In this document: positions 25,308-33,337 of the stretch, piece by piece
How positions within the stretch are numbered: the stretch's first letter is position 1
How the letters are laid out: every line of letters begins with the position of its first letter
DNA from: Candidatus Thorarchaeota archaeon
Lineage (GTDB): Archaea; Asgardarchaeota; Thorarchaeia; Thorarchaeales; Thorarchaeaceae
DNA length: 63,836 bases
Direction: 5' to 3'
Assembly (NCBI GenBank): GCA_003345595.1
Contig: PRDI01000110.1
Coordinates: 1-63,836, forward strand
The notes under the pieces: model-generated
Databases searched by the model: none
What the model was told of the DNA's origin: nothing
What the model saw: only the letters and a program-made list of their open reading frames with translations
Translations under genes and position numbers: made by a program

Positions 25308-26617
25308 GACGTCACTTCCTTAGCTTTCTTCCCCAGCTCCTTCAACGCCCTTGCCCGCTCATCTTTGAAGAGCGGTGTTTTGTAGTAGTCTTCCCTCTCA
25401 GTCAGGTGATCCTTAGCAATGTACTTCGCGGCGTCGAAGTTGTTTGTGTGCTCGCCCTCGATCCAGATCCCAATAGCCAACTCAGTCTGGTTGAAGTCCG
25501 AGTCGGGCCGCTTCGATCCTTTCCCAGTGAAGATGTCAGCCAACTTTATCATTATCTTCTCCTCTGGCTCCTTGACCGACTTCCCTAAACCAAGGAGTTC
25601 TTTCATCTCCGGGTAGTACCGAGTCCACGAGCACCGGCAATGAGGGTGAAGCGGCGTGCACGCCCAGAGGTTGGAACCCTTCCTCCCGATGTTGTTCTTA
25701 CCTATCCAAATAACATCATACTCTTCGCCATCAATCTTCATCGTCCCGCTCGGCGTAGGCTCATCGGAGAGAACTACGACCTGCTTATTGATGAGCCGCA
25801 TGCAGTCAGAACAAGCACCAGGGGCAGAGATGCCGATCATGTAGACCGTCTCCCCTTCCTTCCTGTCCCCTGTCTCTTCCATAAGAATCCCAGCGTTGAC
25901 ATTGGTCGCAATTTCAGTCTCGGCTATCATCCTCCAATCGCGGTTTAGGTCAGCAAACTCGTCGAATAGTGCGACCTCGAGCTGCCTAGTAGTCTGCTTG
26001 TTCTTAATCGCATTCAAGATAGTCGTCGAGATCTTCTTCCGTGCCGACGCCTCCAAGTCGACCATCTGCTCCGCAGCATGCTGGCGGCCGAAGGTGTAGG
26101 CGTTCTGCCACATGTCGTCCTTTGGTAGTTGGAGTGCAGTGGGGATCTGATCCAGGGAGGAAGTCATCCTCGACTCGTAATCCATACCCTGCAAGATCTT
26201 GCCGAGGAGCATAGCCTTGCGGACCAAGACGTCAGGCTGGTCCTTGAAAATCCGAGCCATTGACTGGTCCAAGGTCTTCACCACCTCGTCCCACTGTTTC
26301 TGCGTCAGTGGCTTCCCTGTCTTCGGACTGATAAAGATCCTACCGTTCAGCTTGAAAAGCTGATCTGCCGGCACTGCTTTGTGAAACTCACCCGTCTGGT
26401 GAAGCCACTGACGCCGAATAGTGAGGAAAAGGGCGAGGAGTCGGTCGGAGACGACAGTAGTTGCCTGCTCCTCGAACTGCTGGTGAGCCTTCCAGGGACT
26501 TGTCTCCTGGTGAGTATGTGGTACGCGCGTCGGTGCAACAGCTTTTCGGGGTGCCAACTTGTGAGCACGAGCCTTCTCCAATCTGCTCGCCGAGACATAG
26601 AGTGCTACCTTGGTCAC
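25304..26617 (-). CDS. MuF-like head morphogenesis protein
   Basis: About 437 residues from GTG at 26617, which overlaps the previous stop (GTGA) and has GGAGGA just upstream. The C-terminal MuF-type domain is clear: WRMIAETEIATNVNAGILME, ACSDCMRLINKQVVVL and the hallmark HPHCRCSW. MuF-family proteins are minor head proteins, present in few copies near the portal and often injected or fused to effectors. The N-terminal ~200 residues are helical. Context with protease-, kinase- and Com-like genes is typical of MuF neighbourhoods. Confidence 0.85.
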   Translation of the reverse strand: MTKVALYVSASRLEKARAHKLAPRKAVAPTRVPHTHQETSPWKAHQQFEEQATTVVSDRLLALFLTIRRQWLHQTGEFHKAVPADQLFKLNGRIFISPKTGKPLTQKQWDEVVKTLDQSMARIFKDQPDVLVRKAMLLGKILQGMDYESRMTSSLDQIPTALQLPKDDMWQNAYTFGRQHAAEQMVDLEASARKKISTTILNAIKNKQTTRQLEVALFDEFADLNRDWRMIAETEIATNVNAGILMEETGDRKEGETVYMIGISAPGACSDCMRLINKQVVVLSDEPTPSGTMKIDGEEYDVIWIGKNNIGRKGSNLWACTPLHPHCRCSWTRYYPEMKELLGLGKSVKEPEEKIMIKLADIFTGKGSKRPDSDFNQTELAIGIWIEGEHTNNFDAAKYIAKDHLTEREDYYKTPLFKDERARALKELGKKAKEVTS

Positions 26618-27234
26618 GACTCCTCCGTATCCTTCGACTTGATCGGGATGGTCAGGCGAATAGATTTCATCACCTTCCATCCCTTCTCGGTCTTCATGTA
26701 CCTCTTGCCGTTCTGGACCTTGACCGAGCCCATCGGTGTACTCGCCTTCCGTGCCTTCTTCGGCCCACCAAAGCCGAAGCCCTTCCGCCTAAACCCTTTC
26801 TCAAGCTCCTCGAGGATCTCATCCACACTATAAATACTCTTAGCAAAGGTTAGGGCGGAGGCCGGGACGCGGAAGACGTTTCCTGCCTCGTTCACTACGC
26901 GCACAAAGTCTTCGCCGATCTCTTTGATCGTTCCCACCACTCCTCGACCCAAACTCCTCAGATGAGAACTTTTAATCTGGACCTTCTGCCCTACCTTCAG
27001 CGGGGCCTTGCCGACGTCCTTGTGTTCCTTGACTTTCTCCTCGAACGCCTCAGCTTTCTTCGGATCGTTCGTAATTTTCATCTCATCCATATAATAATAG
27101 CCGTCAGACTTCTTGGTCAACTTGAATGAGTCAATTTGTTCCTGGGTGTAGAAATACTTAGACCCTACTTTCTTGATGTACTTGTGGTTTGCTCGCTCGG
27201 CTTTTTTCAAGACTTCCCAAACGATCTTACTCAT
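26614..27234 (-). CDS. Uncharacterised protein with KOW-like segment and aromatic/basic motifs
   Basis: 206 residues from ATG at 27234 (GGAGATTGAGT upstream). A KOW-like stretch is seen near 80-125 (LKVGQKVQIKSSHLRSLGRG, VGTIKEIGEDFVRVVN). Short motifs HKYIKKVGSKYFYTQ near the N-terminus and NGKRYMKTEKGWKVMK near the C-terminus resemble motifs in the next four upstream genes. Probably a minor virion protein; function unknown. Confidence 0.55.
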   Translation of the reverse strand: MSKIVWEVLKKAERANHKYIKKVGSKYFYTQEQIDSFKLTKKSDGYYYMDEMKITNDPKKAEAFEEKVKEHKDVGKAPLKVGQKVQIKSSHLRSLGRGVVGTIKEIGEDFVRVVNEAGNVFRVPASALTFAKSIYSVDEILEELEKGFRRKGFGFGGPKKARKASTPMGSVKVQNGKRYMKTEKGWKVMKSIRLTIPIKSKDTEES

Positions 27235-27244
27235 ACTCAATCTC

Positions 27245-27349
27245 CTAAATGATTAAGGTGACCAAAACAAGTACACCTAGAACAGTAAAGAGGTAGACCC
27301 AGATCTCCTTGAAGGCTAGACAAAGTTGACTAACTACCTTCTTCTTCAT
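27245..27349 (-). CDS. 34-residue single-span membrane peptide
   Basis: ATG at 27349 overlaps the upstream stop exactly (ATGA), which supports translation. Encodes MKKKVVSQLCLAFKEIW followed by a hydrophobic span (VYLFTVLGVLVLVTLII). Basic N-terminus and one TM helix. Could be a small membrane or lysis-related peptide; no evidence for a specific function. Confidence 0.5.
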   Translation of the reverse strand: MKKKVVSQLCLAFKEIWVYLFTVLGVLVLVTLII

Positions 27350-27534
27350 CTCTCATTCCCCCACAAGATCGGAAACATCTTCGCGATTTCCTGCTGCTCC
27401 TCGTAGGAGATGATGTTTCTGCTAAGCATATACTTCAGCAGGTGAACAATTGCATTCTCGAGAGGTGTGTGCTTCGAGTCGTCCCAGTTGTCTACGATGG
27501 GTTTTTGCTCCGTCCCACCTACTGTTAAAGCCAT
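27346..27534 (-). CDS. Small unknown protein
   Basis: 62 residues (MALTVGGTEQKPIVDNWDDS, then a helix with LENAIVHLLKYMLSRNIISY). Tightly packed with neighbours, three bases from the upstream stop and overlapping the next start. No family recognised. Confidence 0.5.
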   Translation of the reverse strand: MALTVGGTEQKPIVDNWDDSKHTPLENAIVHLLKYMLSRNIISYEEQQEIAKMFPILWGNER

Positions 27535-27537
27535 GCT

Positions 27538-27873
27538 TTATTTCCCTTCATATTCTTCGACTGCACGTTTCACTATATCAAGTGCCATCTTCTTCTTTTC
27601 TTTCTCAGTCCTATTTGTTTTGGCTGCGGCTTCTTGCGCCATAGACAATGTCTTTTTCCAGTCGAATCCATTCTTTTCCCCATCGGCTAGAATTGCCTTG
27701 ACAGCATCCTTTATTGGGTCATTATCACTGTCTGCATTATCTAAGAAAGACAATGTCTTGTCCTTTCCACCTTCTTTATATATATACACCCACTCCCCAT
27801 TTGGACCACGGTAACGACGAAGGTACTTCGATTTCATCAACATCTGAATCTGCGATGGCCTCAGGCGCTCCAT
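27538..27873 (-). CDS. Small protein with N-terminal YLRR-GEWVYIY motif
   Basis: 111 residues. The N-terminus has KSKYLRRYRGPNGEWVYIYK, the same aromatic/basic motif seen in neighbouring head-region proteins. The rest is charged and helical (KTNRTEKEKKKMALDIVKRA). Starts two bases after the upstream stop. Likely a minor capsid-associated protein; function unknown. Confidence 0.55.
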   Translation of the reverse strand: MERLRPSQIQMLMKSKYLRRYRGPNGEWVYIYKEGGKDKTLSFLDNADSDNDPIKDAVKAILADGEKNGFDWKKTLSMAQEAAAKTNRTEKEKKKMALDIVKRAVEEYEGK

Positions 27874-27874
27874 C

Positions 27875-29758
27875 TCACTCTCCCTTCGGCTTCTCCATGA
27901 AACCCTTATCCAACTCCACGTAGGGTGGGAGAGCTTTCTCCGCCACCAGGTACTCCCACCTTCTAGCGAAGATCACTCTGCCTTTCGAGGCTATTCCATA
28001 TTTGACCATCTGGACAAGGATCTCCCTCTTCTTCTCCTGGCTGAACAAGCGGACGATATCGTCCATGAGGGCGAGTGTCTGGTGCTCGTTCAGATACCAA
28101 TGAGGCCGGGAGCGATAGCCCTCGAACAGACCATACTCCGCCTTCTCCGGGAAGCTTAGATCGTTGTCGATGGCCCAGAACTTGCCGCTGTCATCCACCA
28201 GCCAGTTGCGGCGGTGGCGATCGGTAGCACAGATCAACCAGTCTAAAACGGCGAGCTTCTGCCACTCGCGGACGTAGACATCTTTGTACTCCAGGCCTGA
28301 CGCTTTCCACGTGTCGGCATAGACCATGCTCATCGCGGAGCCGATCTTCCCATCAACTCGCCTGACTACGACTGGGGGCACGTTCTGCAAGCCCAGGATC
28401 TCCGACACTAGGTACGCAAGTCGTTCCCGCTTCCACTCCGTACCGGCTGGGATGTTGCCCTTCCTAACATCGCGGTCCTGCTTAGTCTTCCACGCTGCCT
28501 CGACGATCGTTCCTGTCGGGCTGAGCAGGATGAGCTTCTGTGTCTTCCCGCTCTTCGCGCCTGGCATGTCCTGAACCTTGACCACTGCTCCCTTGTATAA
28601 ATCCTCCTCGCCTAGCGAGTAGTAGACAGTGGGTTTTGCTAGTACCAGGCGAGCTGTTACGTCAAGAGTGGCTTTAATCAAGATCCCCTGCTTCTTCTCC
28701 TCAGGTCCGGGCTCAGTGGTCTTCTGCTTGGCGAATGCCTTCTCAAGGAGTGGCTTCAGCTTGACAAATTCTGAGGGTGAGAAGTCCGTCCTGTACGGAG
28801 CTTGTACCATGCGAATTGCAGGCTTCTCACCCGAGTTCTTGACGTGATAATAGACATACTCCGCGCCCAAGCGAGCAATCATCTCCCCGACGTCGCTGTA
28901 GTAAGTCTTGCCTCGCTTGATGTCCAGCGCGACGAACTTCTGGTAGCTCTTCGTGGCTTTCAGCGCGTTGATGAGCGCGAGCTGGGCTTCCATACGCTCC
29001 TTGTAGTCCTCTGCTCCGCCAGTGGCATCGAGATGATGGAAGTACTCGTGCACGAAGCTGTCCTTGTACTTCGGACTCAACTCGATGCGGTGCTCATTCT
29101 CTTGGTAGTATGCCTTGCAGAGGCCCCCGTTCAAGCGAAGGTTCCCGTCCTTGTCAAGTGCGTCTTTCTCGAAACCGATTGTGAGCAGCCTCTTGTTGAT
29201 GAAACCTAGGTCGTGGAGGGTGTCGAGCTGGTAGAAGATTGAGTGCCAAGCAGCTTTGTTCTCCTTGGTAATCTTGTCCTCGATTGATACTTTGAACTTG
29301 TCACTAGCATAATTGTACATCTGCTCGACAGACATCTTCTCATAGGTACTCATCCTGGGGAACGCGATCCCCTTCTCCTCCGCACCCTGGGCCCAGTTCT
29401 CCTCAACCCACTTGCGGTACTCGGGATTATTCACGCCCCCGTTAGCCTGCCACTCCTTCCTCAGGTCAGGAGGGATCGGGTGAGCTTTCACCTTGGCAGG
29501 ATCGACTGCGATGTTCGTCGATGCCTTGGATGTCGAGGGCTTCTGGGGTTGTTGCTGTCCGCCACCGGCCTTGGGCTCGGCGTGGATGATTGGAAGCCCG
29601 TTCTTCCTAGCTTCTTCCTCCGCTGCCTTCGCCTTGGCTGATCCCATCTTACCCACGTACTCCCAGCCCTTGGTCCCGCCAACCTTCCTGAAGGTCTCAC
29701 CGTTCGCGTAGTGGCGAATAGCCCCCGTGGGCATGGCCCGAGCCTTCAGCAAGACCAT
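27875..29758 (-). CDS. Multidomain protein: zincin-like metallopeptidase plus HipA/PI3K-like kinase
   Basis: 627 residues. Residues 1-45 hold the shared motif (GAIRHYANGETFRKVGG, then GWEYVGK). A putative zincin lies at ~200-310: HEYFH (237-241) fits HExxH, and GEMIARLGAEY (291-301) supplies a downstream Glu as in metallopeptidases of phage polyvalent proteins. A HipA/PI3K-like kinase domain lies at ~385-560: candidate ATP Lys K424, helix Glu E445 (KRERLAYLVSE), catalytic TDRHRRNW (D513, N518) and metal-binding AIDNDLSF (D531). All key residues appear present. Position between portal and MuF suggests a packaged, injected effector (inference). Confidence 0.7.
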   Translation of the reverse strand: MVLLKARAMPTGAIRHYANGETFRKVGGTKGWEYVGKMGSAKAKAAEEEARKNGLPIIHAEPKAGGGQQQPQKPSTSKASTNIAVDPAKVKAHPIPPDLRKEWQANGGVNNPEYRKWVEENWAQGAEEKGIAFPRMSTYEKMSVEQMYNYASDKFKVSIEDKITKENKAAWHSIFYQLDTLHDLGFINKRLLTIGFEKDALDKDGNLRLNGGLCKAYYQENEHRIELSPKYKDSFVHEYFHHLDATGGAEDYKERMEAQLALINALKATKSYQKFVALDIKRGKTYYSDVGEMIARLGAEYVYYHVKNSGEKPAIRMVQAPYRTDFSPSEFVKLKPLLEKAFAKQKTTEPGPEEKKQGILIKATLDVTARLVLAKPTVYYSLGEEDLYKGAVVKVQDMPGAKSGKTQKLILLSPTGTIVEAAWKTKQDRDVRKGNIPAGTEWKRERLAYLVSEILGLQNVPPVVVRRVDGKIGSAMSMVYADTWKASGLEYKDVYVREWQKLAVLDWLICATDRHRRNWLVDDSGKFWAIDNDLSFPEKAEYGLFEGYRSRPHWYLNEHQTLALMDDIVRLFSQEKKREILVQMVKYGIASKGRVIFARRWEYLVAEKALPPYVELDKGFMEKPKGE

Positions 29759-29760
29759 GA

Positions 29761-30012
29761 TTACTTGACCTCCACTTCCTCGGCGAAGAAACGACTGCCA
29801 TGATAATTGTAAGGTAACGCCTCAAGCCAATCGATACCATTCTCTGGTGTCTTAGCCTTGTTATCGAGACCTATGATTTCATCTGTCTTAAGCCGTGTCT
29901 TAAGCCCAGATTTCGATGTGACAATAACGACCTTCCCGTCGACCAGCTTAGCCGTCCCTACGATCTTGACCGTTCCGTCATCCTGGACGGACTTGAATTG
30001 TATCATTCTCAT
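29761..30012 (-). CDS. Small unknown protein between the two kinase genes
   Basis: 83 residues; ATG at 30012 overlaps the upstream stop (ATGA) and has GGAGAGTAAG upstream. Beta-rich start (DGTVKIVGTAKLVDGKVVIV) like an SH3/KOW barrel, then an Asn/Pro-rich end. Its place between two kinase-domain genes suggests a partner or regulator, but nothing in the sequence shows this. Confidence 0.5.
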   Translation of the reverse strand: MRMIQFKSVQDDGTVKIVGTAKLVDGKVVIVTSKSGLKTRLKTDEIIGLDNKAKTPENGIDWLEALPYNYHGSRFFAEEVEVK

Positions 30013-31961
30013 CTTACTCTCTCCAATGACGCCCAGTTAGGCGTCTCACGATTCAGGACCATAAATCCCTCCACCTCGTTATACTCAGGGAAGGCTCCAT
30101 GTTTTACTAGGTAATCCCATCTCTTCTCGAACAACTCAACAGCCTTCCCTCCGAGGTTGAACATCTGTATCGCTCCGATGATCCGCTTCTTCTTCTCCGG
30201 GGTTAGCAAGCCCTTGAGCTCGTCCGGCAGTTCGAGGCCGTGGCGTCTTTGGAGGATCTGGTGAGGTATGCACCTATATCCGTTCCACTCCCCAAAATTG
30301 ACTTTTTCGGGGAAGGCTAAGCCGTTGTCGATCGCATACACCTTTCCGGCGTTGTCAATCATCCAGTTCATGCCATGGCGATCAGTGTTGCAGATGAGCC
30401 AGTCCAGAAGGACTAGCTTCTGGTACTCAAGCGTGGGTACCTTATTCTGCATCGCCTCACTAGCCTCAGCCCAGACCTTGCCGTCGACGAAGTCCATCAT
30501 GGCACCTGGCTTGCCATCGACTTCTTTGACAACAACCGTGGGCACAACGCCAATATTTACAATCTGGTCGACTATATAGGTTAGGCGCTCCCTCTTCCAC
30601 TGCTCGCCAAGTGGGATATTCCCCTCTCTGAGGTCCATCTCACATTCGCCTTCGATGGGCTTGAAAATGGCCTTGGCCTCCTTGCCTTCCGGGGACTTGA
30701 TGTCCAGGACCCGGACGACGTTGACATGCCCATTGCTTACGTTCTTCTTCCCGACCACGTCTGACTGGGCAAGCGCGATCTCCTGCGGGGACTTCGGAGT
30801 GTCCCTATCGATGATCTCCTTGAGGAGCTTCTTGGCCGCGATGCTCTTCTCCTCGGCTTCTGCCTTGGCCTCGGCCTGGCGCTTGGCCTTGACAGGATCC
30901 TTCCGGATGGCTTCCATCATCCCCACCAGGGCCCTGGGGCCAGCTTTCATCCACTCTTTAACATTCTTGCGGTCGTCAGCATTCTTCGGGTCGAAAGGCC
31001 GCTCATCCCCCTTGACCTTTCGAGCCTCCTCCAACATATTCTCGACGAACAGCTTCCGGTTGGCAACGACCTGCTCGCCGTAGTCCATCTTGTCCCAGCT
31101 CTTAGGGACATTCCCCCTCTTGGCCCTCCCTACACTGGCCTCGTGCTTCTCCTTGACAGGATCCTTCCGGACGGCTTCCATTATGTTCACCAGAGCTGTG
31201 GAGCCGGCGTTCATCCATAGCTTAACATTCTTGTGGTCCTCGGCGTTCTTCGGATCGAAGGGCTTCCCACCCCACTTAGCTCTCCGGGCTTCCATCATCT
31301 GCTCGACGAACAGCTTCCGATTGGCGACGATCTGTTCGCCGTAGTCCATCTTGTCCCATCCTTCAGGGATGGCTTCTCTCTCAGCCTTCGCAGCACTAGC
31401 CTCTGCCCTAGCCTTGGCTTCCGCCTTGGCCTCATCTTTAACCTCGCGCTTCTGCTTGGCCTCATTCACGAGCACTGGCTTGACTTTCGGCTCAGGTGCT
31501 ACCAAACCGTGCTCGGCGGCCACTTTAACCATCATTGCCAGGTCCCAGCGAGACATCTTGCCCTTAATGTCTGCCGAGCCGAACATCGGGTGAGGGTTCT
31601 TGACGTTGATAGCGTGGGCGACGGCGGCTTTGAACGCTCCTGGATCTTCCTTGGCCCACTTCTCTAGGTGAACCTTAGCCCCAAGGTTTATCCTCGGCTT
31701 CTTGACAGCCCCACCAGCAACTACATTAGCCTTCTGTCCTCCACCCTGCGCTGAGGGCATGACTACCGGTAAACCTTTCGTCTTGGCCTCATCCACGACC
31801 TGCTTGGCCTTGGCCCCGCCCTGCTTACCGACATACTCCCATCCCTTCGCTCCTCCTACTTTGCGGAACCACTCGCCGTTTTTGTACATACGAACAGCCC
31901 CCATCGGGAGGCCTTTGGCTTTGACGAGATCAGCGTACTGGGACGGCTTGACGAACTTCAC
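30009..31961 (-). CDS. Multidomain protein: internal repeats plus HipA/PI3K-like kinase
   Basis: 650 residues, GTG start at 31961 with a weak RBS. Residues 17-46 share the motif of the neighbouring kinase protein (GAVRMYKNGEWFRKVGG, GWEYVGK). An Ala/Lys/Glu-rich coiled region (165-195) precedes two ~70-residue repeats (201-270 and 288-358) built around WDKMDYGEQ, ANRKLFVE, PFDPKNA and MEA[IV]RKDPVK. The C-terminal kinase domain has K434 (AIFKP), E459 (KRERLTYIV), D527/N532 (TDRHGMNW) and D545 (AIDNGLAF). Paralogue of the 29758 gene in both end modules, with the central module exchanged. Likely a virion-packaged protein; substrate unknown. Confidence 0.7.
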   Translation of the reverse strand: MKFVKPSQYADLVKAKGLPMGAVRMYKNGEWFRKVGGAKGWEYVGKQGGAKAKQVVDEAKTKGLPVVMPSAQGGGQKANVVAGGAVKKPRINLGAKVHLEKWAKEDPGAFKAAVAHAINVKNPHPMFGSADIKGKMSRWDLAMMVKVAAEHGLVAPEPKVKPVLVNEAKQKREVKDEAKAEAKARAEASAAKAEREAIPEGWDKMDYGEQIVANRKLFVEQMMEARRAKWGGKPFDPKNAEDHKNVKLWMNAGSTALVNIMEAVRKDPVKEKHEASVGRAKRGNVPKSWDKMDYGEQVVANRKLFVENMLEEARKVKGDERPFDPKNADDRKNVKEWMKAGPRALVGMMEAIRKDPVKAKRQAEAKAEAEEKSIAAKKLLKEIIDRDTPKSPQEIALAQSDVVGKKNVSNGHVNVVRVLDIKSPEGKEAKAIFKPIEGECEMDLREGNIPLGEQWKRERLTYIVDQIVNIGVVPTVVVKEVDGKPGAMMDFVDGKVWAEASEAMQNKVPTLEYQKLVLLDWLICNTDRHGMNWMIDNAGKVYAIDNGLAFPEKVNFGEWNGYRCIPHQILQRRHGLELPDELKGLLTPEKKKRIIGAIQMFNLGGKAVELFEKRWDYLVKHGAFPEYNEVEGFMVLNRETPNWASLERVR

Positions 31962-31973
31962 GATCTTCTGCTC

Positions 31974-32996
31974 TTACTTGCCTTTCTTGCTGGTCCAGGC
32001 GTGGACACGGTAACCGTAGCCGTGGTGAGGGATGTAGTCCTCCTCGGTACTGACATGTGCCTCAGGATACTTCTCGTGGAGCTGCTTGACAACAGCATCC
32101 ACTTCCTCCCACGAGAGCGGACGGGTCTGCGAACCAACCGTCTTAAGGATGGTCGAGCCTTTGGGAATGGTGTACCCTAGCGACTGCTTCGTCTCGTCAG
32201 GATTCCCTTGGTAGTGCTCGTGCTTGACGTACTTTTCGTACTTCGAGACCCTGCCTCCACCGCCACCTTTGCCATCCGCGTAGGTATACTTGTAATGACC
32301 TGGCCCACCCTCCCTCTTAATATACCGAGCTTTCTGAAGATCCTCGAATGCCATGTACTCGTGATCGAGTTTCCCGATCATCCCCGCCTTGTAGAGTGGG
32401 CGAAGGAACTTGCGGTCTGGCTCGGACTTCTGGAGGTCCATTGTGATCCTGATTAGACCGCTGATAGCCTCCTGGATCTTCCACGTCGTGTCGTCGTCCA
32501 TAGTCTTCAAGCCCTTCAGCTTGTCCAGAGCTGCGAAGACTATCGTCTTGATCTCTCCGTCAGGCATGACAGCCAGGCTTGTCTTAAGCATCTCGATCTT
32601 GGCCGCCACTTCGTCGTCAGTGAGCATAACAGCCATGTTCTTCAGCGTGTACAAGGCACTGTTGACTACCGAGGCGTAGCAGATCTTCTTCGGCGTGATA
32701 ACCGTGGCTAGCGCCTCACCTCCTTTAATCAACTCGACGAGCTCCCCGGCATTCATCTTGGACTTGAGGAACGCTAGGTCAGAAGGCTCCATGGCCTTCT
32801 TGTACGAGATGCCAGCCTCAGAGGCAGCGATAGCTAAGGCCTGCTGCCTGTCTTTAACGATCTCGCCCGAACCAGAATGGAGCGTGCCGGCTTTGAACTC
32901 CCTCATGACTTTCTCGAACTTCGCGTCCTTGGCCTTCTTGGTCTTGGGCTTTGCCGGGCCCCCTGTGGCTGCCTTATTCAGTTTCATCGGGATCAT
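31974..32996 (-). CDS. Head-region protein with DUF6496-like start and YIKREGGPGHYKYTY motif
   Basis: 340 residues from ATG at 32996, with AAGGAGGA upstream. Near the N-terminus is MREFKAGTLHSGSG followed by ALAIAASEAGIS, a common phage/plasmid pattern (xEFKxGxLxSGSG...QAxAIAxSEA). The middle is helical. At about residue 230 is ARYIKREGGPGHYKYTY, the aromatic/basic motif shared with other genes here, then Gly-rich linker and a C-terminal domain (LSWEEVDAVVKQLHEKYPEA). Possibly a minor capsid or injected protein. Confidence 0.55.
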   Translation of the reverse strand: MIPMKLNKAATGGPAKPKTKKAKDAKFEKVMREFKAGTLHSGSGEIVKDRQQALAIAASEAGISYKKAMEPSDLAFLKSKMNAGELVELIKGGEALATVITPKKICYASVVNSALYTLKNMAVMLTDDEVAAKIEMLKTSLAVMPDGEIKTIVFAALDKLKGLKTMDDDTTWKIQEAISGLIRITMDLQKSEPDRKFLRPLYKAGMIGKLDHEYMAFEDLQKARYIKREGGPGHYKYTYADGKGGGGGRVSKYEKYVKHEHYQGNPDETKQSLGYTIPKGSTILKTVGSQTRPLSWEEVDAVVKQLHEKYPEAHVSTEEDYIPHHGYGYRVHAWTSKKGK

Positions 32997-33066
32997 CTCA
33001 TCTTCCTCCTTCTCGGTGTTCTTCCCCAACCAACTTCTAATACAAGGTGATTTCTTTTCAACCTTG

Positions 33067-33237
33067 TTACATATCGAAATCTGGGTCAGTCTCAGACGTC
33101 TCTACATCAGTATGTACACGTGACTTGAACAGAGGTGTACAATCACTTACGGGTTTCTGGTCGCTCTTGATTAGATCTTTAAGTGCGCCTAGTGGTGCAG
33201 TGAAGTCCTCCCTAGTCTCTTCTACTGGTTCAAGCAT
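33067..33237 (-). CDS. 56-residue acidic protein after portal
   Basis: ATG at 33237 has TAGGAGAA upstream. Sequence starts MLEPVEETREDFTAPLGALK and ends with an acidic tail. Lies between portal and the 340-residue protein. No family recognised; strong RBS supports expression. Confidence 0.55.
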   Translation of the reverse strand: MLEPVEETREDFTAPLGALKDLIKSDQKPVSDCTPLFKSRVHTDVETSETDPDFDM

Positions 33238-33337
33238 GTTCTTCTCCTATACTAAGGCGTGGGAATGATGAGTTTACTGCATTCGTGCCTGTTTGAGTCA
33301 CCAGGACTTTCTGCTTTTTCGTCTTCAAGCACCTCAT
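33230..33337 (-). CDS. Possible 35-residue basic peptide
   Basis: ATG overlaps the portal stop (ATGA) and the peptide's own stop overlaps the next gene's start, so it tiles perfectly between two genes. Lys-rich N-terminus (MRCLKTKKQKVLVT). No independent RBS beyond coupling. Could be chance. Confidence 0.35.
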   Translation of the reverse strand: MRCLKTKKQKVLVTQTGTNAVNSSFPRLSIGEEHA

